Of a stretch of 48,207 nt of DNA, positions 1 to 8,238 are shown piece after piece. How positions within the stretch are numbered: the stretch's first letter is position 1; every line of letters begins with the position of its first letter. Below the pieces are notes generated by a model that worked only from the letters and a program-made list of their open reading frames with translations, ran no database searches and was not told where the DNA came from. Source of the stretch: Muribaculaceae bacterium (GTDB taxonomy: Bacteria > Bacteroidota > Bacteroidia > Bacteroidales > Muribaculaceae); assembly GCA_029055345.1 (NCBI GenBank), contig JAIDDJ010000067.1, positions 1-48,207 of the forward strand. The letters run 5' to 3'. The translations under genes and the position numbers were made by a program.

Positions 1-30
1 CGCCCCCCGCCCCCCGCGCCCGCCCCGGGG
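1..30. other. G-quadruplex-like GC tract at window edge
   Basis: Thirty bases made only of C and G lie directly after the dgkA stop codon. Read on the minus strand they contain four G runs (4, 3, 6 and 6 long) separated by 1 to 3 bases, which satisfies the usual G-quadruplex pattern. The tract may continue beyond the window. It could be a transcription-ending structure for dgkA, a replication-sensitive site, or low-quality sequence at a contig edge. Confidence 0.5.
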
Positions 31-396
31 TTAGAATAGGGCTATGATTTTGGGGAGGAAGATTATGGCGGCGATGGCAAGAGTGGCTATTGAGAAGAGG
101 AGGACTGCACCGGCTCCAAGATCTTTTGCCTGGCCTATCAGGGGATCATATTCGCGCGTGATTCGATCTGCGAGGCGTTCGATGGCTGAATTGAAGGCTT
201 CTGCCATGAATACGCCGCCTATGCATATTATAATTGATACCCATTCCCATGGGCACAAATTGAAGATAAAGCCGCAAATAATAACAGCGATGGCAGATAT
301 TACATGCAAGCGGGCATGGGCTTCGCCACGAACAAGGGTCGCTATCCCTTTGAAAGCATAACCAAATGCTTTTTTTCTTTTAGTCAGATAATTCAT
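31..396 (-). CDS. dgkA: DgkA-family diacylglycerol/undecaprenol kinase
   Basis: Small integral membrane kinase of the DgkA family, which phosphorylates diacylglycerol or undecaprenol with ATP at the inner membrane and recycles lipid from envelope synthesis. The 121-residue product has the family layout: an amphipathic basic N-terminus, a conserved RGEAHARLH segment (residues 23-31), and three membrane segments at about 31-48, 50-68 and 96-115. The signature EAFNSAIERLAD is at 66-77 and KDLGAGAVLL at 91-100. I start at MNYLTKRKK; the reading frame is open 13 codons further upstream, but that extension is not typical of the family. The upstream neighbour on the same strand is a PAP2 phosphatase, so the two may act on the same lipid-phosphate pool. 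Gram-positive members prefer undecaprenol; substrate cannot be decided here. Confidence 0.9.
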   Translation of the reverse strand: MNYLTKRKKAFGYAFKGIATLVRGEAHARLHVISAIAVIICGFIFNLCPWEWVSIIICIGGVFMAEAFNSAIERLADRITREYDPLIGQAKDLGAGAVLLFSIATLAIAAIIFLPKIIALF

Positions 397-409
397 TTTA
401 TTACGTTTT

Positions 410-430
410 GCAGAAGCTGCGGGCTTCTGC
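410..430. repeat. hairpin with TGCGG loop and nearby direct repeat
   Basis: An 8-bp perfect stem (GCAGAAGC pairing with GCTTCTGC) encloses the loop TGCGG. The core 13-mer GAAGCTGCGGGCT recurs exactly at 470-482. The pair lies between dgkA and the PAP2 gene, and may be a processing or termination structure or the remnant of a small intergenic repeat. Confidence 0.4.
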
Positions 431-553
431 CACACAACTTCCTATATTCTAATATTTAATTGCTTGGCTGAAGCTGCGGGCTACCGTATGAAGGCCTTCA
501 TTTATTAATTATTGATGCTTTTCGACGGGGGCTTTCCGGCCGGGGTGTGATGG

Positions 554-1159
554 TCAGAAATCCAGGGAAGCGTAGATGCCGAATGATTTACCATCGGAAA
601 CCGGTGAAATCTGGAGGTTGTGTTTTCGGGCGAAAGGCTTGGTAAATATGTAAGCACTTCCGGCACCGATTGCCGCACCGGCCAGGACATCATACCAGTG
701 GTGTCTTTTCGCAAAGCATCTCCCCCACCCTACATAAGCGGCCAGGGCGTAAGCCGGAGCCCCCCATGCCCATCCGTAGCGTCTCTGGAGGAAAGCTGCC
801 GTGGCGAATGTAGCGGAAGTGTGCCCGGAAGGGAAAGAATGCCAATCGGAGCCATCGGGTCTTCGTTCGCTGATGCTATATTTAAGGATATAAGTCACGG
901 CAGTGGTAACGGCGGCCGATTCGACTCCCATCAGCAGACCTTTCCAGTCTTTTTCCACGAGAGTCTTCACAAGGGCACCGGTAGGGAGAGCAACAAGAAG
1001 GACATCGGTGGAGATACGGACGGCATTTTGCGCCTTTGAAGGCTCGAATTCAGTTGACTGAGAAAGATTAGTCTGAGGAAAGGTGGAGAAGGCAACTAAT
1101 AGCAGCAAAAGTGCTGACAAGAAAATTCGCTTCGTGCGGGTGGGATTAATGGGAATCAT
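554..1159 (-). CDS. PAP2-family lipid phosphatase
   Basis: Membrane or periplasmic phosphatase of the PAP2 superfamily, which removes phosphate from lipid phosphates such as phosphatidic acid, undecaprenyl pyrophosphate or lipid A. All three catalytic motifs are present in 201 residues: K93-x6-R100-P101; PSGH at 110-113; and R147-x5-H153-x3-D157 (the nucleophile His and its Asp). A hydrophobic N-terminal segment (about 11-29) is a signal peptide or anchor. The C-terminus ends in an alternating stretch finishing with Phe, which is unusual for an inner-membrane PAP2 enzyme. It lies upstream of dgkA on the same strand. The substrate cannot be told from sequence; undecaprenyl-pyrophosphate recycling and lipid A dephosphorylation are both reasonable. 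Confidence 0.85.
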   Translation of the reverse strand: MIPINPTRTKRIFLSALLLLLVAFSTFPQTNLSQSTEFEPSKAQNAVRISTDVLLVALPTGALVKTLVEKDWKGLLMGVESAAVTTAVTYILKYSISERRPDGSDWHSFPSGHTSATFATAAFLQRRYGWAWGAPAYALAAYVGWGRCFAKRHHWYDVLAGAAIGAGSAYIFTKPFARKHNLQISPVSDGKSFGIYASLDF

Positions 1160-1166
1160 TTTGTGA

Positions 1167-1218
1167 AGATTGGGAAGCTTGGAAGATTTGGGATTCTTGA
1201 CCAGATTGGGATGCTTGG
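1167..1218 (+). repeat. imperfect G-rich direct repeat
   Basis: The 16-mer at 1167-1182 recurs at 1203-1218 with a single mismatch (AGATTGGGAAGCTTGG versus AGATTGGGATGCTTGG). The whole 1165-1240 stretch is a run of TTGGG-like units. It lies just upstream of the PAP2 start, so it may form part of its 5' leader or promoter region. Confidence 0.4.
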
Positions 1219-1232
1219 GGATATCTTGGGGA

Positions 1233-1267
1233 TTGGAGAGCGGGATTGATTATCAATCCCGCTCCAA
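1233..1267 (-). terminator. hairpin downstream of the surface-protein operon
   Basis: A stem of 10 plus 5 base pairs, interrupted by a two-base bulge, with a 3-base loop. It sits about 80 bases beyond the stop of the last gene of the six-gene operon. No T run follows on the minus strand, so it is either a weak intrinsic terminator or a structure protecting the 3' end of the mRNA. Confidence 0.5.
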
Positions 1268-1343
1268 AGATAAGTAATTCTATTGAAATTATAATCCGGA
1301 AGTACAAATAATATTAGAGTCTGGAATTCGAATTATAATTTAA

Positions 1344-2933
1344 TCAGTAATCCCAGTCGAAATAGAATTGGTCGATATAAAGGACTGAACCGGCCCCACC
1401 CGTGAAATAGTCACCATATTTAGAAGCAGTGCATGTGATTTGCAGATAAGATGGAATCTTAGCAGTCGACTTATATTTCAATTCAATTTCGAAAGGCACG
1501 TAATTATCCTGCACACCGCTGAATGTGAGTTGACCGTAAGCAATCACATAATCGGCATCCGGGTTGAATAGCTGCCTGTTAGAGGGTTTCGTTCGGATTT
1601 CATAAGGAGCAGTCCAATCAGTGAGGGCCACATAGATCTGGCAGGAGTCAGGTCTGTCCTTAAAATCGACGAAGTCGGCGGAGGTATGAGAAATAGGAAC
1701 CCCCTGATACTGCATATATCCCTTGAGTTTGGTTGGTCTTAATTTCCATGGACGACCGAATCCGAGGACACCATCAGTGACATCCGTACGGAGATATTCG
1801 CCGGTGAAAATCGAGCCGGAACCGAGTTTTCCAATACCAAATAGACTGACGAACTTAGATTCGCAACGAGCAGCAATACCAGAACCGGTGACCGTATGGT
1901 CGGTTGGCGTAGTAAGATTGACCTTCATGGTCATAGAACCGGTGTTTCCAGTATCCCAATACCTTTCGCCATCCTTATTCCATGGATTCCACATACCTTT
2001 TTCTGTCTGATACCATTGTTCGAAATCACCATCGGGAATATCAGCAGTGGCTTCAGTAGTGACGATCACTTCATTACCGACATCCTCCCCGGCGACAGTG
2101 CGTACGGCATATTCCGTAAGAGGTTCGAGATGTGGAATATAGCAGAAGAACGAGCCACCATTCTGAGTAACATATTGCTCAGGGACCGGAGTCCATTCGG
2201 TATCGGAAGTGCGTCGATATTCAAATCCGTTCTTTATTTCCGATGGTCCTTCACCATAAGCCCAGATCACCTTTGACCAGGGGTCGACACGCGAAGTAGA
2301 GACAACCGTTTCAGTAACTTCCGCATAAATAGTCCATATTTCCGATTCGTTATGCGCGGTCACTTCGACGCTGAGCGGAACAGAGAGGTCAAGAGGCCCC
2401 GGTTTCAGATCAGGGGTCATCGTGGTGATATCGGCAGGGCCGAGCTTCACAGAAGTAAGGGTAAGCCTGCTAAGATCAGTGCCATCGGGCATAGTTACTA
2501 TGACCCTATGCGCTACAGGATCGATTACAGTTTCACCTACTTGGCCGGCGACAGTAAAATATCTTTCAATGACTTGAGATGCTTTAATCTCCCAGACATA
2601 ATCCTGATAAAGAGACAGAGTTACAGTAAGAGGAGACGAAAGATCATATTCGCCATCGAGAAGATCAGGGTCGGAGGTGGCATCCGGGGAAATTACATAT
2701 TTAGTGAACCTGACATTAGTAAGGTCAGCCTGTTCATCAAAATAAACAGTGGCTTCGAAAGCCAAAGAGTCAATAAAAGCCTCTTTTGTTTGACCTTCAG
2801 CTTCAAGCTCAAGGATATTTTGGGGGATTCTTGGATAAGGGAGATCATTCTTGATACAACCCGACAAAGCTAAAGAACCGAGGATCAAGAGAAAACAAGA
2901 ACCGTAAGAAGCGAGATTCGAGACACGAGACAT
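1344..2933 (-). CDS. PCMD-domain surface lipoprotein with Ig-like and FN3-like repeats
   Basis: Predicted surface or periplasmic lipoprotein of 529 residues with a signal peptide ending in the lipobox LSGC (Cys26). Two tandem Ig-like repeats follow (about 55-125 and 135-210), each ending in a W-x-I-x-A motif. Then comes an FN3-like domain (about 225-295) and a C-terminal domain (about 300-529) resembling PCMD, the 'putative carbohydrate metabolism domain' of Bacteroidota. The PCMD part shares phrases with the C-terminus of the 4698-6962 product: EIRTKPS, VIAYGQ, KYGD, and a final Y-x-D segment. It is the last gene of the operon, 2 bases after an outer-membrane protein. A glycan-binding or adhesive role is inferred from the jelly-roll-like fold expected for PCMD; no catalytic site is visible. 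Confidence 0.75.
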   Translation of the reverse strand: MSRVSNLASYGSCFLLILGSLALSGCIKNDLPYPRIPQNILELEAEGQTKEAFIDSLAFEATVYFDEQADLTNVRFTKYVISPDATSDPDLLDGEYDLSSPLTVTLSLYQDYVWEIKASQVIERYFTVAGQVGETVIDPVAHRVIVTMPDGTDLSRLTLTSVKLGPADITTMTPDLKPGPLDLSVPLSVEVTAHNESEIWTIYAEVTETVVSTSRVDPWSKVIWAYGEGPSEIKNGFEYRRTSDTEWTPVPEQYVTQNGGSFFCYIPHLEPLTEYAVRTVAGEDVGNEVIVTTEATADIPDGDFEQWYQTEKGMWNPWNKDGERYWDTGNTGSMTMKVNLTTPTDHTVTGSGIAARCESKFVSLFGIGKLGSGSIFTGEYLRTDVTDGVLGFGRPWKLRPTKLKGYMQYQGVPISHTSADFVDFKDRPDSCQIYVALTDWTAPYEIRTKPSNRQLFNPDADYVIAYGQLTFSGVQDNYVPFEIELKYKSTAKIPSYLQITCTASKYGDYFTGGAGSVLYIDQFYFDWDY

Positions 2934-2935
2934 AA

Positions 2936-3862
2936 TCAGAACGTTGCGGCAATGCCGAAATTGATGTTAAAAATATTGAATCTGAAATTAGCGCCGGAAG
3001 AGAAACGGCTACCGGTCTCCACTTCCTCCTCCTTCTGTTTTTCATTCTTGAAATAAAATCCGAATACACCGAAAGATACATGGGTAGCTACATTCTTCAG
3101 GACGAAAACCTGGACACCCGGAGAGAAGTTCAACTGAGCCTCAAAGATTGAGGTTTCGGTAGTACGAAGATTCCCCCCGTAAGGACGTCTGAACTCATTG
3201 TGCCCACCTTGGAAAGAGGCTTCGATTTCATTGAAAATACCAAAGCGTCCTCTACGGGAGAGGCCGAGGAATTGAGTGAAAGTAACGGCGGCAGAGTAAG
3301 TTTCGGCACGATACATCACATCATTGAGACTGAAATTCATATCTTCAATAGCAGAAACATCGAGAGACTCAATATCCCCGCGTGCATTATAGTAACCGAG
3401 CCTAAGCCCTATAGCCATATTGTTACGCAAGAAATATTGAATGTATGGTTTGATGGAGAAAGCATAGGCTGAGATATCAATATCAGAAAGAAGACCGAAG
3501 ATATCAAGATCCTTAGTGCCGATTTCACCATAAGAGGCTGTAAGGCCTACCTGCCAAGTACCCTTAGGGATAAAAAGGAAATTGGAGAGCCCTCTATCGA
3601 ATCGGCCGAGATTGATAGACTTAAGGACCATATTAACCGTATCGCCCTTATAGATAGTCTTTTCATCGGGGTCGAGGCGATTTACATCATCGACAACCTT
3701 AGAATGGCCGCCGAGTAGGCGAATGACATCATTTTCAAGCGAATCGGGAACATAAATATATTTACCATCAGGCTTAGCCACCGGGATAGAATCTTCGGCG
3801 AAGCCCACGGATACGCATAATACACAAAAAGTGAGAATGCAAAACAAGCGGAAACGAATCAT
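2936..3862 (-). CDS. outer-membrane beta-barrel protein, paralogue 1
   Basis: A 308-residue protein with an N-terminal signal peptide (about 1-22). The rest is rich in alternating hydrophobic strands and ends in ATF, as expected for an outer-membrane barrel. It is a paralogue of the gene just upstream (3859-4668). Both contain FIPKG-x-W, NMAIGL or NDMAIGL followed by a Tyr-rich strand, RFG-x-FNE, and a closing strand that starts NFRFN/NFKIN. This copy has a longer N-terminal linker (about 25-85) before the barrel. The start codon overlaps the upstream stop in an ATGA, so the two are probably translated together. The product may anchor or export the lipoproteins of the same operon; this is inferred from position only. 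Confidence 0.7.
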   Translation of the reverse strand: MIRFRLFCILTFCVLCVSVGFAEDSIPVAKPDGKYIYVPDSLENDVIRLLGGHSKVVDDVNRLDPDEKTIYKGDTVNMVLKSINLGRFDRGLSNFLFIPKGTWQVGLTASYGEIGTKDLDIFGLLSDIDISAYAFSIKPYIQYFLRNNMAIGLRLGYYNARGDIESLDVSAIEDMNFSLNDVMYRAETYSAAVTFTQFLGLSRRGRFGIFNEIEASFQGGHNEFRRPYGGNLRTTETSIFEAQLNFSPGVQVFVLKNVATHVSFGVFGFYFKNEKQKEEEVETGSRFSSGANFRFNIFNINFGIAATF

Positions 3863-4668
3863 AGGTAGAAAGTTGTGCCGAAGGTTACACTAAAAAGATT
3901 GATTTTGAAATTAGCCGACTTATAATGGCGGCGAGAATGGTAAATCTGATCGTTGACAGCATGGGTGGTCCTATAACTGAAACCAAGCACGCCCACATTA
4001 ATTTCCATTGCGGACCAATTGGATAGGAAGACCATAATACCAGGGACAAGACCGATATTAAGGGAGAAATTTCTCTCATACGTACCGGTGAGGCTTTCAT
4101 CAATGCCACGCGTAAGTTTAGACTGTCCCCCACCCAATTCGAGCTGAACCTCATTAAAGAAGCCGAATCTCTTAGAAGAACCGATAGGGAAATAATTTCG
4201 GTAAATCACAGTTCCATAATAATTATGGCCAAGGGAATAGACATGGTCGAAATTAGCCTCAGTCCCCTCACCGAGGACAATATCGGCATTCGAGAGTTTG
4301 GCGAGCGATCGAGTGTAGCTGAATTTAAGACCAATCGCCATGTCATTACGAAAAGCGTAAGCGAGCATGGGAGAAATCTTGAAATTATAGGTATTCGCCG
4401 AGAGACCCTCGATAATAATGAACTGGTATTTGTTCTGATTGGATTGGGTATAAGAAAATGAAAGACCCGTAATCCATTGGCCCTTAGGGATGAATACCTG
4501 CGATTCAATATCGTTTTCGAACGGTTTTATAGGTTCTGCATTTCTAATCGAGTCGATCATCGCAGGGGTGATATGGATGGTATCACTGACAGCAGAATGA
4601 CTCCGGGCGGCAAAAGCGCCCAGAGTCAAGACTGATGAAAGGACCAGGTTTCTTAATGTTATATACAT
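3859..4668 (-). CDS. outer-membrane beta-barrel protein, paralogue 2
   Basis: A 269-residue protein with a signal peptide (about 1-26). The barrel-like sequence shares with its downstream neighbour the phrases FIPKG-x-W, NDMAIGL, RFGFFNE, and a terminal strand ending in an aromatic residue plus Leu. It lies 29 bases after the DUF4493-PCMD lipoprotein gene and overlaps the next barrel gene by four bases. No enzyme motif is visible. The pair may form a complex, or one may be a recent duplicate; the two differ enough that distinct partners are possible. Confidence 0.7.
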   Translation of the reverse strand: MYITLRNLVLSSVLTLGAFAARSHSAVSDTIHITPAMIDSIRNAEPIKPFENDIESQVFIPKGQWITGLSFSYTQSNQNKYQFIIIEGLSANTYNFKISPMLAYAFRNDMAIGLKFSYTRSLAKLSNADIVLGEGTEANFDHVYSLGHNYYGTVIYRNYFPIGSSKRFGFFNEVQLELGGGQSKLTRGIDESLTGTYERNFSLNIGLVPGIMVFLSNWSAMEINVGVLGFSYRTTHAVNDQIYHSRRHYKSANFKINLFSVTFGTTFYL

Positions 4669-4697
4669 AAACCTGAGATATAAACGTGATGAATTAG

Positions 4698-6962
4698 TTA
4701 TTCATAAAGGAGTTCGAAATCATCAAGATACATAGTGCTACCGACAGCGCCACTGAAAAAGTCGCCGTATTTAGAAGCAGAGGCCACGATAACGAGATGT
4801 GTCGGGCGTCGAGACTTGGCGCGGGCATTATAGTTGAAGGGAATCTTTAGTTCCTTGAGCTGACCATCCGGGCCGAACGCCTCCTTCCAAGTGACCTGGC
4901 CATATGCGATGACACATGGATCTTCAGGATCGAAGAGCTTGCGGTCGGAAGGTTTTGTACGGATTTCAACGGCTTCCGTGGTAAGAGCAACATAAATCTG
5001 GCCCTGATCCGAGCCCCCGGCCGCCAAATCACCCACAAGGGATTCATTACCCTTCATAACCGTGACATCAGATCCGGGTCTGTAATTTGCCCAGCACCTG
5101 ACAGCAGTGGGATGTGAACCATTATATTGACGGCCGAGCTGGAGGACACCATTAGTACCATCGGTACGGTCGTAATAACCTACGAATATGTTACCGGCGG
5201 CCAACACACCCATTGCGGCCTTAGATTCGAGACGGGCGCTAAATTGACCGGAATGAACCATATCTTGAGATTTATCGGTAAGAGTCAAGTTCGCGGTGGC
5301 CGCACCTTCGTTTCCGGAGCCCCAGAACGCGGTCAGTTTGTCACCTGTAGAGCCGGGCAAAGTAACTGTTTTGGTACCGAACAACGTACTTGCTTTATAA
5401 TTACTCCAGTCCTCGAATGAATAATCAGTTATTATGAACTTTTCTTCAGTGGTGAAGGTCTGGATTGTCGGGGAGTCGAAACCATCTGCGAAAGCGATGT
5501 ACTCATAGGTAGTTCCGGGAGTTAGGCCGGTGATTGTAACCGTATAATCTTTACCGGCAGCACGTGTCTGGGCGGATTGAGGAGAATCGGGGCCCTTTGC
5601 AGTCCAGGCAGAAGTTCCGGCCACACGATACTTTATACCATAAGAAGCGGCATCAAGTTTATATAGGCGGCCTGAAAGAACAGCCTTAGAACCGGTAATT
5701 GCCATAGGCTCCCTTTCGGGATCCGGGGCCGGGTCGACCGTAATATCATCAATTTTAGCGATAGCACATTCCGTGTTGGCAAAACCGACGCTACCGGAAC
5801 CGATCACCTCACGCCCATCCTTACATTCGAAAGTTGCGCGGTATTCCTGCAGGCTCTGGGGGAGAGAATTAAGGAACGAGGCAGTAAAAGTCACATAAAT
5901 TTCATCTACTCGCACACCGGTGGAGGCATCAACAGAATTTTCAATTTCGACATATATACCTCTCGCTCTGAGGCTCCCCTTGACAAGTTCGTCAAGTATA
6001 TTCTGACCCGACTGAATATCCGTAAAATTGGAAGTAAGATTCATAAGGGCTTCCTGCATAGCGAAATATCCGCGAAGGCAAACAGTGACATCCGAAAAAG
6101 ATGAATTAGTGTCAATCACCTGATCCTCGATATCAAATCCAAGACCGGAGACCTGAGGACCGGGGAAAACGGTTATAGTGTCTTCGATAATCGGAATATC
6201 CTTAATTGACAACGAAATGAGCGCACCACCTTCAGAGAAAGGTCGTTCCTCTTTAGTGATAAGGACATTATATTCATGAGCGCGCTGCACATCATTAACC
6301 ACATACACCTTATTATAAGCGGAGCCATCTTCCTGGGTGCCTTTAATAGTAACCGTCAGTCGGGTTTTCTCGGCATACTTATCAGCGTTTTTCGACTTGG
6401 TTTCCGGAGAAGGGGTCATGAAATAACCCTTAGCACCCGAGATATTGTTCTCATCGAAATCAAGAGAACCGGCAGACATGGCGAAGTTCACCTTGAGGTC
6501 AGAAAGCCCGACATTAAGGGACTCCGGGTCAACCGACGTTACCACGTTCGCAATATTACACTTCATGCTGAGTGAAGTGCGCTGGTCGCGAGCAATTTCA
6601 AAATTTTCCTGTCCGCGATAGAACTTACTTGAGAACGAGGCACCGACAGAGTCGCCACTCCATGCGTTGCAGACATAACTACCGGAGGAAAGGATAATAT
6701 CCTGGGGGATATTATCAAGGCCCTTATACTTACGCATCAGTCCCCGGGCATTTTCTATATATACCACGCAATTCTCACGAAGATAAGCATTATTATCGGG
6801 TACTGAACGGGAAGCAATAGTTTCGCCGTTCATCACGGCATTGATAGTGAGCGTTCCTTCACCTTCACCATCGAAAGGAGCCTCCATTGCGCAACTCTGT
6901 ATCATAGCTGCGCCGGACACCGCAACAGCAACGTAAGTTATGTATTTAATAAAATTATTCAT
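4698..6962 (-). CDS. DUF4493-FN3-PCMD multidomain lipoprotein
   Basis: Large lipoprotein of 754 residues. The signal peptide ends at IQSC (Cys24; Gln at -2 makes the lipobox atypical). Domains in order: a DUF4493-like region (about 35-260); a beta-rich middle module (about 270-410); an FN3-like domain (about 425-510) with the usual LTPGTTYEY motif near its end; and a PCMD-like domain (about 515-754) ending in Y-L-D-D-F. The start overlaps the stop of the preceding DUF4493 gene by 8 bases. The family is confined largely to Bacteroidota and its function is unknown. The module order suggests an extended surface protein that presents a C-terminal binding domain. Confidence 0.75.
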   Translation of the reverse strand: MNNFIKYITYVAVAVSGAAMIQSCAMEAPFDGEGEGTLTINAVMNGETIASRSVPDNNAYLRENCVVYIENARGLMRKYKGLDNIPQDIILSSGSYVCNAWSGDSVGASFSSKFYRGQENFEIARDQRTSLSMKCNIANVVTSVDPESLNVGLSDLKVNFAMSAGSLDFDENNISGAKGYFMTPSPETKSKNADKYAEKTRLTVTIKGTQEDGSAYNKVYVVNDVQRAHEYNVLITKEERPFSEGGALISLSIKDIPIIEDTITVFPGPQVSGLGFDIEDQVIDTNSSFSDVTVCLRGYFAMQEALMNLTSNFTDIQSGQNILDELVKGSLRARGIYVEIENSVDASTGVRVDEIYVTFTASFLNSLPQSLQEYRATFECKDGREVIGSGSVGFANTECAIAKIDDITVDPAPDPEREPMAITGSKAVLSGRLYKLDAASYGIKYRVAGTSAWTAKGPDSPQSAQTRAAGKDYTVTITGLTPGTTYEYIAFADGFDSPTIQTFTTEEKFIITDYSFEDWSNYKASTLFGTKTVTLPGSTGDKLTAFWGSGNEGAATANLTLTDKSQDMVHSGQFSARLESKAAMGVLAAGNIFVGYYDRTDGTNGVLQLGRQYNGSHPTAVRCWANYRPGSDVTVMKGNESLVGDLAAGGSDQGQIYVALTTEAVEIRTKPSDRKLFDPEDPCVIAYGQVTWKEAFGPDGQLKELKIPFNYNARAKSRRPTHLVIVASASKYGDFFSGAVGSTMYLDDFELLYE

Positions 6963-8232
6963 CGCCGCTTCCGAATTTAAGGATTAAAGATTTAGTAACT
7001 TCGCCGTAAGCATCCTTGACATGAATTTTGAATTCATGTTTACCATCTCCGAGCATCAGCATCATAGGCATGAATTGAGTAATATCAAACACAGCCTCCT
7101 TTTTGCCACCCATGTTAACGGGGAATCCGAGATTAGCCAAAGCTTCAGCCATACCGGACTCATCGGTATTAATCAGGTCGAGATGCGAGCCGAGGCCTAC
7201 ACCGGCAAGTTCTTGAGGATTAAGCTTTTTTGAGATGATGTCGCAAGTAAGCTCGATAAATCCACCGGGAGCGGAACTTGTAATCGAGAATTTACAATTG
7301 GTATTTTCATTCACAGCCCACTCAGTATCAAATACGAGACCTGGCGATTGGGGATCTGCGGTAAAGACAGGCGGTTGCTCAGTAGGGGGGTCAGGTTGTT
7401 CATCACCGTCTGAGGGACGTTCATCATCATCAAGGGGCTGGTCATCGGCAAGGACAATATCCTCATTTACATCCTCCACATCCACGTTAGCATCCACCGA
7501 TAAATCGCCGGAAGCAGCTCCGGTTCCGGAAGCGCTGCCACCATGGAGTTTAAACTTAAGTTTATACCAACAACCTTTCTGAACATCCGAATAAGATTTA
7601 GTCTCCACTATATTCGAGCCATCGATATTTCCATGGAAGGTAGCTACGAGAGAATTTTCATCAGTATGGCGGAAATATCCGGCACGCGATTCAGACTTGG
7701 TAAAATTCAAGCCATCGTTATCACCCACTTTAACTTCCACATAAGCATCCGAACCCATTTTTGAATAAAGAGCTGCATCGAATTCAATAGTCACCTTAAT
7801 ATTCTGAAGGCTACATTCTATCGGTTCAATATAAGAAGTAATTTCCATGGGTACGACCTCGAAGGGTTCGGAAACACCTTGAAAAAATGGATTTTCCCAT
7901 TCCGCGATTCTATTTTCGCCATAAGATGCTTCCACGGTATAAGAACCTGCAGCCAGATTGACGATATCGGGCATCTCGCCATATGTAAAGGACTTAACCG
8001 GAGTAGAATTTCCGGGCTTGATAAAGGCTATATTGAAATCATTGAGATTAAATCCGGCTCGAGTCGGTGATTTTGAAATTTCAATATTATCGTTGGAGGC
8101 CGATACATCCAGAGCGGATTTAAGGACTTTTCCCTCCTCCGGAGTATCGGGAGAGAACGGACGTTCTTTCGAGCAAGCACCCAATAAAAGGGCTGCACAA
8201 AGAACTGCATAAAAATTATATCTTACAATCAT
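6955..8232 (-). CDS. DUF4493 lipoprotein with acidic Pro-rich linker
   Basis: A 425-residue lipoprotein with lipobox LGAC (Cys20). The DUF4493-like region spans about 35-245. An unstructured linker rich in Asp, Glu and Pro (about 250-290) follows, then a C-terminal beta-rich module (about 300-425). That module matches the middle module of the 862-residue protein upstream in layout: GGF then a beta strand, a V-G-V/L-x stretch, an aliphatic strand, and a closing D-x-x-x-x-x-L-T strand. It lacks the PCMD domain of its neighbours, so it may be an adaptor or shorter subunit. It lies 6 bases after the upstream gene and overlaps the next by 8, showing strict co-expression. Confidence 0.75.
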   Translation of the reverse strand: MIVRYNFYAVLCAALLLGACSKERPFSPDTPEEGKVLKSALDVSASNDNIEISKSPTRAGFNLNDFNIAFIKPGNSTPVKSFTYGEMPDIVNLAAGSYTVEASYGENRIAEWENPFFQGVSEPFEVVPMEITSYIEPIECSLQNIKVTIEFDAALYSKMGSDAYVEVKVGDNDGLNFTKSESRAGYFRHTDENSLVATFHGNIDGSNIVETKSYSDVQKGCWYKLKFKLHGGSASGTGAASGDLSVDANVDVEDVNEDIVLADDQPLDDDERPSDGDEQPDPPTEQPPVFTADPQSPGLVFDTEWAVNENTNCKFSITSSAPGGFIELTCDIISKKLNPQELAGVGLGSHLDLINTDESGMAEALANLGFPVNMGGKKEAVFDITQFMPMMLMLGDGKHEFKIHVKDAYGEVTKSLILKFGSGDE

Positions 8233-8238
8233 GACGGA

